Assembly: GCA_001779455.1 (NCBI GenBank)
Contig: MFKE01000029.1
Span: forward strand, 1 to 6,563
DNA: 6,563 nucleotides
Direction of reading: 5' to 3'
DNA from: Candidatus Gottesmanbacteria bacterium RIFOXYB1_FULL_47_11
GTDB taxonomy: Bacteria; Patescibacteriota; Microgenomatia; UBA10105; UBA927
Shown in pieces: positions 1-5,484 of the stretch. The notes beneath the pieces were generated by a model. The model was not told where the DNA came from, searched no databases, and worked only from the letters and a program-made list of their open reading frames with translations. Position 1 is the stretch's first letter, and every line of letters begins with the position of its first letter. The translations under genes and the position numbers were made by a program.

Positions 1-596
1 ATGACCAGGATCAAAAGGATATTATCACATGGCTTCTCCCGTATCCCAACTTCACCCTCATCCCTAAACTAATCACGGAATTTGGGTTTACCGGAGATAA
101 AAGCACTCTTTATGGCACCTCGTATTCGGCCGCTCACGCTGCAGCAGTTATCCGTCAGCTGATTGTCGGAGGTCCTACGTACCTGATTTCGTTTCAGCCA
201 ATTGACGGTCCAAATCAGCAAAACGGAACAGGATGGGGACTCATCACGCATTCAGACAACGGCCTCAGAAAAAAACCGCGGTATTATGTATACAACTTTA
301 TCGATGCGATGGCGGGGGCGCGGCTGGATCTCACCGGTGAAGGCACGTGGGTCACCGGATTTGCGACAATCCGCGACAGCGTTGTGCGGGTGCTCCTGGT
401 AAACTTCCGCGGAGTCACAGAAAACGTACCAGTCACGTTCACAAATATGATTCCTGGGTCATATACGCTTCGTACGCGGTATTTATATGGAACTGATACA
501 AAATCCCCCATCTCCGTGACTGCTCCAACTCATCAGGTGAAAGTACCGCTGACACCAAACAACGTCGTCATCCTCGAATTATCCAAAACACAGTAA
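1..596 (+). CDS. Clan GH-A type glycoside hydrolase, C-terminal part (5' end outside window)
   Basis: This is the last 197 residues of a larger protein, read in the frame whose first full codon is at 3; the 5' end lies outside the window. Fragment residues 23-28 read LITEFG, which resembles the strand-7 segment carrying the catalytic nucleophile in clan GH-A TIM barrels, so Glu26 (codon 78-80) is the candidate nucleophile. The stretch GTSYSAAHAAAVIRQLI (38-54) and then GWGLITHSDNG...KKPRYY (77-95) match the last barrel helices of GH39-like enzymes. Residues about 105-197 form a beta-rich C-terminal domain, as is usual after such barrels. The likely role is hydrolysis or remodelling of an extracellular or envelope polysaccharide. 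The substrate, the exact GH family and any signal peptide cannot be judged because the N-terminal part and the acid/base Glu are missing. The gene abuts the DUF2079 gene with no spacer, suggesting co-translation. Clan-level call fairly sure; family uncertain. Confidence 0.72.
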   Translation, partial: DQDQKDIITWLLPYPNFTLIPKLITEFGFTGDKSTLYGTSYSAAHAAAVIRQLIVGGPTYLISFQPIDGPNQQNGTGWGLITHSDNGLRKKPRYYVYNFIDAMAGARLDLTGEGTWVTGFATIRDSVVRVLLVNFRGVTENVPVTFTNMIPGSYTLRTRYLYGTDTKSPISVTAPTHQVKVPLTPNNVVILELSKTQ

Positions 597-1979
597 ATGA
601 AACTACTCATCGCATGGGTCGTAGTCCTTTCAGTCCTCTATAGCACCCTTTCTCTCGTCCGGCACACCCATTTCCAATCCGGAGGGTTTGATCTGGGACT
701 CTATGATCAGACCATCTGGCAATATTCCCGTTTCCAGTGGCCGTACAACACCGTGAAAGAACGGTTCATCCTCGGAGACCATCTGACACTGACCATCCCC
801 CTCCTCGCACCACTATTTTGGATCTGGAACGATGTCCGCGCACTGCTTATTTTTCAGGCTGTCTGGGTCAGCTGTTCGGTATTTGCTGTGTATAAGCTTA
901 TTCGTCTGCGGAAATTTTCCCCGTTTACCGCCGTCTCTCTTTCCGTAATCTATTCACTATTTTACGGCATCCAATACGGTATATTTTTTGACTTCCATCC
1001 GGTTCTTCTCGCAACCGGGCTCATTCCCTGGATGCTGTATTTTTTGGAAAGCAAACGGACAAAGCTTTTCCTTGTGTCTCTTATCGCACTGCTCTTGACT
1101 CAGGAAAATATGGGGCTCGCCCTTGCCTCACTTGGATGTATATATCTGTTTCACAAACAGTATCGGAAAAAAGCCGTGTTTTTTGTCATCGGCGGCATCG
1201 TTTTTTCTCTGCTCGCCGCAAAAATTATTGCACTTTTTTCTCCTGTCGGTTTTCAGTACACCCCGCAAATCCATCTGAAACTCTCGGAGTTTTTCAATAG
1301 CCAGGAAAAACAACAGGTGTGGCTCTATACGATGAGCGCGTTTTCATTCCTTCCCCTACTCTCACCCGGCGCGATGGCGGCGATAGTATTTGATCTTGCG
1401 CAATATTTTATTACCGGCCCTGAATTTTCGCGCATGTGGAGTCCGTTTATGCATCACCGGGCAATTCTCGCGCCTTTTGTTCTGCTGGGAACGCTTGATG
1501 TGCTGGGTGTGCTAAAACAAAAAATAAAAGTTGAATATCTTGTTGTTGTTTTAGTACTCAGTGCCATGTTTCAGCAATATTATTTTCATTTCCCCCTCAA
1601 TAAATTAACAAAGCCGGTATTTTGGAAAACAGAACCGTGGGAAATTGACAATACTACAATGCTGGCAACCATTCCCCGGGATATAGCCATAGCCACCCAG
1701 CAAAGCCTCATCCCCCGCCTCTCCCACCGCAAGGAAATTTATCTTGCATGGCCGCGGGAACATGACTACCCCGGATGCGTTCAGCCATGCTGGTGGCTGG
1801 ATTTCAATAAAAACGCCGACTATCTCCTGATTGATACACACCCGGGCGAATGGCTGACGATGCTTCTGGAAACCCCCGATCACGTCAATGAGGCACTTGC
1901 TAATATGGAAAAAATGGGGAACATTACTCTTTTGCGGAGAATAAATTCGGCTTCCTTGTACAAAATCGTGTCTCCCTAA
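597..1979 (+). CDS. DUF2079 family polytopic membrane protein (putative GT-C-like transferase)
   Basis: A 460-residue, strongly hydrophobic protein with about ten predicted membrane segments. It carries the DUF2079 hallmarks in order: an N-terminal TM, then FDLGLYDQTIW (31-41) and LGDHLTLTIPLLAPLF (59-74) in the first outer loop, FDFHPVLLATGLIPW (131-145), TQENMGLALA (168-177), and the late MHHRAILAPF (285-294). The non-membrane C-terminal part (about 355-460) holds the family-typical IPRDIAIATQQSLIPRLSHR and ends in SASLYKIVSP. The acidic residues in the first outer loop are placed as in GT-C glycosyltransferases, so transfer of a sugar from a lipid carrier at the outer face of the membrane is plausible, but the family has no established reaction that I can name. 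Cys394 and Cys398 in the outer domain could form a disulfide. The ATG follows the stop of the glycoside hydrolase gene directly and no Shine-Dalgarno is evident, which fits translational coupling. Its stop overlaps that of murJ on the other strand. Confidence 0.85.
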   Translation: MKLLIAWVVVLSVLYSTLSLVRHTHFQSGGFDLGLYDQTIWQYSRFQWPYNTVKERFILGDHLTLTIPLLAPLFWIWNDVRALLIFQAVWVSCSVFAVYKLIRLRKFSPFTAVSLSVIYSLFYGIQYGIFFDFHPVLLATGLIPWMLYFLESKRTKLFLVSLIALLLTQENMGLALASLGCIYLFHKQYRKKAVFFVIGGIVFSLLAAKIIALFSPVGFQYTPQIHLKLSEFFNSQEKQQVWLYTMSAFSFLPLLSPGAMAAIVFDLAQYFITGPEFSRMWSPFMHHRAILAPFVLLGTLDVLGVLKQKIKVEYLVVVLVLSAMFQQYYFHFPLNKLTKPVFWKTEPWEIDNTTMLATIPRDIAIATQQSLIPRLSHRKEIYLAWPREHDYPGCVQPCWWLDFNKNADYLLIDTHPGEWLTMLLETPDHVNEALANMEKMGNITLLRRINSASLYKIVSP

Positions 1980-3628
1980 GATATTTTATCCTGAGCCCCG
2001 CCGCTTGTTACCTCGTTCACCGGAGCCAAAAGGACCGCCTTGGGCTTGCGTACGCGGCTGATTAAAGCAATAAATGATTTAAACTCACTGACATCCAATA
2101 CCCACACCAACAAAAGGTAGGTCGAAAGTCCCGCCAGCCCCGCAATGCCGGTCAACAGAAGAAGTCCGAATGTCCGCGTCGTGTCAAAAACCAACTGATC
2201 AAAAATCTTCAGCGGGAAATATACCGCAACTCCGGCAAAAAACGCGGCAATAACCATTTTGACCGCCGGCGCAAACAGATTTCGCGGGTCAAATCCTCCG
2301 ACACGGCGGTTAAGACAAATAAATAACACAAGTGCATTCAATATGCTAGCAATCGACGTCGAGAGTCCGAGCGACCACACCGGCAAACCGAATAGTTTAA
2401 TAAAAATGATGCTTGCGATCGTGTTGGTTGCAATAGAAATGACACTCACAATAACCGGCGTTTTCGTATCATAGAGAGCATAGAATCCGCGTGCGAGTAT
2501 ATTCACGATTGCCTGTGCAAAAATGGAAATTGAAAACATAGACAGAGTCATACCGGTGAGCACCGTCGCTTCCCAATCAAACCGGGATGCTCCGAACACG
2601 AGACGGACCACGGGAATACGCAAAACTATAAAAAGCGCCGAAGCGGGTAACACGAAAAATAAAATCTGATGAATACCGGAAATAATTGATCGTTTAAATT
2701 CTTCATGATCGCCGCGGGCGGTTGCAGCAGACAATGTCGGAAGCGCCGCCTGAGCCACTGTCACGCCAAATAGTCCGACCGGCAACTGTTGCAACTGTTG
2801 GGCAAAATTAAATACGGTCACCATCCGTGCGCCCAGTAAGCTCGAGAGCATGAGATCAACCGTACTGTCTACTTGTGAAACAGCCAGCCCGAGCGTACGA
2901 GGACCGATCAACCGCAATACTTCTGATACTCCTTTGTTTTTCCAATTCACATCCAGCTTATGCCGATACCCGATTGCAATAATGAGCGGAAGCTGAACAC
3001 ACAGGAAAAGTAGTGCCCCAATCCCCACGCCGAACACCGGTCCGTAGAGACCGAATGCAGGAGAAAGCAAAATAATACCCAGAATAATACCGACGTTGTA
3101 CACAACGGGCGCCAGAGCAGGCACAAAAAACAGGTTGTATGACTGGAGAATTCCGGTAAAAAAGTTGCCGATAAGAAGAGGCAATATCTGAGCCAGAATC
3201 ATGATTCTGGTGAATGCGGCCATTTGGATAATTTGTGTTTCGGTAAATCCCGGAGCGAGAAATCGTGATATGGGCACCGTCCACACAAGGATCGGGATCG
3301 CGGCAATACAGAGGATGATGACGGATAAATTAATAAGCGTTGCCGCCATGCCAAACCCTTTTCCCTCCTCTTTCTCCGACAGATACCTGGTAAATACGGG
3401 AATAAATGCACTGGTGAGGGCTCCCATGACCAAAAGTTCGAATATGAGATTCGGCATCCGGAATGCAGCAAAATACACGCCGAGCTCATCCGGAGCAAAC
3501 CGCGCGTTCAGAAGTCGGTCCCGAACTAATCCAAGCACACGGGACGTAAACACCATTGAAACAAGAATGACGGATGCGGACCTGACTGACCGCTGCTGCC
3601 GCAAAAAAAGCCCCAAAAAACGTTTCAT
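1976..3628 (-). CDS. murJ: MurJ/MviN lipid II flippase
   Basis: A 550-residue protein of the MOP superfamily with about 14 membrane segments, slightly longer than E. coli MurJ (511). MurJ moves undecaprenyl-linked peptidoglycan precursor (lipid II) across the inner membrane. Family signatures: SRVLGLVRDRLL (29-40), YFAAFRMPNLI (52-62), MGALTSAFIPVF (68-79), the central LGLAVSQVDSTVDLMLSSLLG (246-266), LPVGLFGV...ALPTLS (282-300) and ARGFYALYDTKTPV (379-392). The Arg pair matching E. coli R18/R24 is present (R30, R36), but by a remembered alignment the positions of E. coli D39, R52, E57, D269 and R270 are Gly50, Phe63, Met68, Gln277 and Gln278. The start at 3628 gives the usual short N-terminal lead before TM1 and lies 7 bases after a perfect TATAAT, implying a leaderless mRNA. 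The TAG stop overlaps the stop of the convergent DUF2079 gene. Family assignment is secure; the unusual cavity residues may be normal for this lineage. Confidence 0.95.
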   Translation of the reverse strand: MKRFLGLFLRQQRSVRSASVILVSMVFTSRVLGLVRDRLLNARFAPDELGVYFAAFRMPNLIFELLVMGALTSAFIPVFTRYLSEKEEGKGFGMAATLINLSVIILCIAAIPILVWTVPISRFLAPGFTETQIIQMAAFTRIMILAQILPLLIGNFFTGILQSYNLFFVPALAPVVYNVGIILGIILLSPAFGLYGPVFGVGIGALLFLCVQLPLIIAIGYRHKLDVNWKNKGVSEVLRLIGPRTLGLAVSQVDSTVDLMLSSLLGARMVTVFNFAQQLQQLPVGLFGVTVAQAALPTLSAATARGDHEEFKRSIISGIHQILFFVLPASALFIVLRIPVVRLVFGASRFDWEATVLTGMTLSMFSISIFAQAIVNILARGFYALYDTKTPVIVSVISIATNTIASIIFIKLFGLPVWSLGLSTSIASILNALVLFICLNRRVGGFDPRNLFAPAVKMVIAAFFAGVAVYFPLKIFDQLVFDTTRTFGLLLLTGIAGLAGLSTYLLLVWVLDVSEFKSFIALISRVRKPKAVLLAPVNEVTSGGAQDKIS

Positions 3629-3635
3629 CCTGCAT

Positions 3636-3665
3636 ATTATAGCTCACTATTCCCCCAGATGTAAT
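3636..3665 (-). promoter_or_regulatory. murJ promoter, leaderless type
   Basis: On the minus strand a perfect TATAAT -10 hexamer lies at 3641-3636. A weak -35 (ATTACA, 3665-3660, 4 of 6 to TTGACA) sits 18 bases upstream. With the usual spacing, transcription would begin at about 3629-3628, which is the A of the murJ ATG or the base before it. The transcript would then have no 5' untranslated region and no Shine-Dalgarno. A start site mapping experiment would settle this; the hexamer itself is directly visible. Confidence 0.65.
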
Positions 3666-3693
3666 TGTGAATTTTTTGCCGGTCTGATATAAT
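3665..3693 (+). promoter_or_regulatory. rpsT promoter, extended -10
   Basis: TTGTGA (3665-3670, 4 of 6 to the -35 consensus) is followed by a 17-base spacer ending in TGA and then a perfect TATAAT (3688-3693). TG one base before the hexamer makes an extended -10 element. The start site is predicted at about 3700, giving a leader of about 14 A/T-rich bases with no Shine-Dalgarno before the rpsT ATG at 3714. It lies back to back with the murJ promoter, with the two -35 regions meeting at 3665. Confidence 0.72.
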
Positions 3694-3713
3694 ACGGAAA
3701 ATTAAAATCAACT

Positions 3714-3947
3714 ATGCCTATTACCAAACGCGCTATAAAAAAATTACGACACGACCGCGCACGCACAGCGCAAACGGAAAAAGTCAAAACTTCTTTGCGC
3801 AAGCTTATCAAATCCATGCGACAAAAGCCGTCATCTAAATCTCTGACGAGCGTATTTCTCGCGCTGGATAAAGCCGCAAAAATACACGTCATCCACCCCA
3901 ATAAAGCAGCCCGCCTAAAATCCCGCTTGTCCAAGCTGCTTAAGTAA
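3714..3947 (+). CDS. rpsT: Small ribosomal subunit protein S20 (bS20)
   Basis: A 77-residue, very basic protein. It begins MPITKRAIKKLRHDRART, matching the Lys/Arg-rich first helix of S20. It ends with ALDKAAKIHVIHPNKAARLKSRL (51-73), the family hallmark (compare the VDRQAAKGLIHKNKAARHK region of E. coli S20). S20 binds 16S rRNA and stabilises the small subunit during assembly. It is about ten residues shorter than the E. coli protein (87), mainly in the loop between the helices, as expected of reduced CPR ribosomal proteins. The start is fixed by the N-terminal motif and by the promoter just upstream; no Shine-Dalgarno is seen. It stands alone between a divergent murJ and the pilus genes. 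No hairpin terminator follows in the 43-base gap, so readthrough into pilN is possible. Confidence 0.95.
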   Translation: MPITKRAIKKLRHDRARTAQTEKVKTSLRKLIKSMRQKPSSKSLTSVFLALDKAAKIHVIHPNKAARLKSRLSKLLK

Positions 3948-3953
3948 TCCCAT

Positions 3954-3981
3954 TTGTTTCTTCTCCCCCGCTTGCTATACT
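3954..3981 (+). promoter_or_regulatory. pilN operon promoter, extended -10, near-leaderless
   Basis: In the 43-base gap after rpsT, TGC TATACT (3973-3981) forms an extended -10 with a 5 of 6 hexamer (3976-3981). A poor -35 candidate, TTGTTT (3954-3959), lies 16 bases upstream. Transcription would begin at about 3988, three bases before the pilN ATG at 3991, leaving essentially no leader. No Shine-Dalgarno is present. The weak -35 is offset by the TGn motif, but this is less certain than the two upstream promoters. Confidence 0.5.
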
Positions 3982-3990
3982 GAATATGCC

Positions 3991-4530
3991 ATGTCAGAAA
4001 AAAATATTTCCATAAATCTCATCGGTGAAGAAGAGATGGAGCATACGCCGGTCGGACGCATTGTCAACTGGGCGGTCACGTACGGGCGGTACATCATGAT
4101 CGGAACCGAGATTGTCGTATTGTTAGCATTTATCTCCCGGTTCAGCCTGGACCGGAAACTCACCGATCTTAAGGATGAAATTTCGCAGAAACAAGCGATT
4201 ATTGAGGCAAATATTGATTTTGAACAACAATTCCGTGTTGTCCAAAGTCAACTGGAAAAAATCAATTCCCTGATGATGGTCGGATCGCCGTCGATAGCAA
4301 TCCTGGATGCAATACAAGCTGCCGTACCAACGGATGTGTATTTGGATTCACTCGATATCACGAAAAACAAGATATCCGCCCACGCAATCTCCGGATCTCC
4401 CACAAGTTTCTCGATGTTGCTTTCTAATTTACAAGCCACAACGCAATTTCAGAATATTGATATCGGCGATGTCCGCCGCACTCCCGCAAAAGGAATAGAT
4501 TTTCAATTTTCAGCAACATACAAAAAGTAG
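3991..4530 (+). CDS. pilN: PilN-like type IV pilus inner-membrane assembly protein
   Basis: A 179-residue single-pass protein. The short cytoplasmic N-terminus contains ISINLIGEEE (6-15), equivalent to the INLLP-type segment by which PilN docks onto cytoplasmic PilM. One membrane helix spans about residues 34-50. An acidic/Lys-rich coiled coil follows (about 53-93), then a compact alpha/beta domain (about 98-179) with SIAILDAIQAAVPTDVYLDSLDI (101-123) and ISGSPTSFSMLLSNLQ (133-148), typical of the PilN/GspL-C ferredoxin-like fold. PilN pairs with PilO to form the periplasmic or outer-face ring linking the motor to the growing pilus. The start at 3991 is preferred over Met16 because it keeps the PilM-docking segment. 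It is followed after 9 bases by pilO. pilM, usually just upstream, is not here: rpsT takes that place. The PilN/PilO order supports the call. Confidence 0.83.
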   Translation: MSEKNISINLIGEEEMEHTPVGRIVNWAVTYGRYIMIGTEIVVLLAFISRFSLDRKLTDLKDEISQKQAIIEANIDFEQQFRVVQSQLEKINSLMMVGSPSIAILDAIQAAVPTDVYLDSLDITKNKISAHAISGSPTSFSMLLSNLQATTQFQNIDIGDVRRTPAKGIDFQFSATYKK

Positions 4531-4539
4531 TTCGCACAT

Positions 4540-5262
4540 ATGGCACCATTTGATTACAAAAAAGAATACGACCGGTATAAACGGTATTACCTCTCGATGG
4601 AGCCGGTATTAACCAAACCGGTAAACCAAGCCTATACCGCTATCATATTCTCATTTCTGGCAGTTTCACTATTCGGCTGGTATGCCATACGCCCCACCGT
4701 ACAAACTATCGTGACGTTAAAACGCGAAATTGCGGACAAAACAGTGCTCAATAAACAAATGGAGGATAAAATATCAGCCCTTATTGAAGCCCAAGCCACA
4801 TTTGGTGATGTGGAACAAAATTTGGGGGTGATTACTCAGGCGCTTCCGACAAGCTCCGACCCGGTGACGGCAATTGCACAGCTTCAGGGACTTGCCCAGG
4901 AGTCGAACGTGACCATTACCGCCCTTTCCCTACCTTCTCTGCCGCTTTCTCAAAAACAAATCGGGAAACAACAGTCGCCGTCCCCCACCATAGTCAGTTT
5001 TGTTGTCCCCATGTCAGTAACGGGGACATACGCGGATGTGAAAAATTTTCTCCAGAGCATCGGAAATTTGCGCCGTATTATTCAAATTAACTCCATGGTG
5101 TTCGCCCCGCGTACGGAGCGTATGTCTCAAGCCACGGAAAGTGCTACTCCTCAAGCCACTGGTACTATGGTAACGGTTGATTTAAAATTAACAGTATATT
5201 ACATGGAGAGCGGGGCGCTTCAGCCAAAAACTTCTCAACAGGAAGGGGAGAGTTTATTATGA
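4540..5262 (+). CDS. pilO: PilO-like type IV pilus inner-membrane assembly protein
   Basis: A 240-residue protein with a basic, Tyr-rich cytoplasmic tail (1-28), one membrane helix (about 32-50), a coiled-coil stretch (about 53-95), then the PilO signature ALPTSSDPVTAIAQLQGLAQ (101-120) leading into an alpha/beta domain. SVTGTYADVKNFLQSIGNL (159-177) and RRIIQINSMVF match the core of the PilO/GspM ferredoxin-like fold. A Ser/Thr/Gln-rich insertion (about 193-209) separates the last strands. PilO forms a heterodimer with PilN in the pilus alignment complex. The gene follows pilN by 9 bases without a visible Shine-Dalgarno, and its TGA stop overlaps the next ATG (ATGA). That TGA is read as stop here, which argues for the standard code. 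Confidence 0.83.
   Translation: MAPFDYKKEYDRYKRYYLSMEPVLTKPVNQAYTAIIFSFLAVSLFGWYAIRPTVQTIVTLKREIADKTVLNKQMEDKISALIEAQATFGDVEQNLGVITQALPTSSDPVTAIAQLQGLAQESNVTITALSLPSLPLSQKQIGKQQSPSPTIVSFVVPMSVTGTYADVKNFLQSIGNLRRIIQINSMVFAPRTERMSQATESATPQATGTMVTVDLKLTVYYMESGALQPKTSQQEGESLL
5240..5250 (+). promoter_or_regulatory. Strong Shine-Dalgarno for the 73-residue ORF
   Basis: AGGAAGGGGAG lies inside the end of pilO, with GGAG ending 8 bases before the ATG at 5259. It is the only clear Shine-Dalgarno in front of any start in the window. It supports 5259 as the true start and shows that the organism uses both Shine-Dalgarno-led and leaderless or unled initiation. Confidence 0.7.
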
Positions 5263-5480
5263 CAACTAAATTTGCAGTCAACAGCGGCGGGACAGACCGT
5301 GATCTTCTTCTCATATCCGTCTTTACATTTTTCACCGTCTCGTTGTGGGTGGTGTTTGAAGTTTTAAAAACCATGAAAACATCCACTGTTTCCCAGGCGA
5401 CGACGCAAATCGTCGTACCGCTTTCGCCGAAAATTGATACGAATACCATACAGGTATTGCTAAACAAAAAACAATATTAA
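5259..5480 (+). CDS. Small single-pass membrane protein in the pilus operon, function unknown
   Basis: A 73-residue protein with one clear membrane helix (about 15-35, LLLISVFTFFTVSLWVVFEV) after a short polar N-terminus, then a tail of about 38 residues ending in PLSPKIDTNTIQVLLNKKQY. The ATG overlaps the pilO stop (ATGA) and has a strong Shine-Dalgarno, so it is a real gene translationally coupled to pilO. I do not recognise a named family. Its place directly after PilN/PilO is where PilP sits in proteobacterial pilus operons. However, it is far shorter than PilP and has no lipobox cysteine (no Cys at all), so it is not PilP by sequence. It may be a small partner of the PilN/PilO ring or of the following surface protein; this is inference from position only. 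Confidence 0.82.
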   Translation: MTTKFAVNSGGTDRDLLLISVFTFFTVSLWVVFEVLKTMKTSTVSQATTQIVVPLSPKIDTNTIQVLLNKKQY

Positions 5481-5484
5481 CCGT

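Larger units (their letters stand above)
3629..3713. promoter_or_regulatory. murJ-rpsT divergent intergenic region
   Basis: This is the longest non-coding stretch in the window (85 bases). It holds two outward-facing promoters with identical TATAAT hexamers whose -35 regions touch in the middle. No inverted repeat long enough to be an operator was seen, and no RNA gene. Confidence 0.75.

Noticed and set aside
1..72. ATG at base 1 opening a 23-codon frame
   Set aside because: The peptide has no sensible content, while the +2 offset frame reads through as the hydrolase with the LITEFG motif. The ATG is an accident of the window edge.
1980..1990. GATA-TTT-TATC inverted repeat as a bidirectional terminator between the DUF2079 gene and murJ
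   Set aside because: It is a 4-bp all-A/T-rich stem with no GC and no U-tract beyond it, inside the murJ coding end. It is too weak to call.
3201..3692. 163-codon plus-strand ORF opposite the murJ 5' end
   Set aside because: It is antisense to a clear murJ, has scattered Arg/Ser/Asn composition with no recognisable domain, and runs over both promoters. It is a shadow frame.
3932..3947. AAGC/GCTT self-complementary bases at the end of rpsT as a terminator
   Set aside because: The possible stem is four bases with a one-base loop and no following T run, which is not a foldable terminator.
4036..4530. Alternative pilN start at Met16, preceded by a purine-rich GAAGAAGAG
   Set aside because: It would remove the ISINL segment that fits PilM docking. 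The purine run encodes the Glu stretch and lies too close to that ATG.
4575..4630. Cluster of ACCGGTA/CCGGTATTA-like short direct repeats at the start of pilO
   Set aside because: The repeats fall in frame within Tyr/Lys/Pro-rich coding sequence, differ in spacing and show no array-like regularity, so codon choice explains them.
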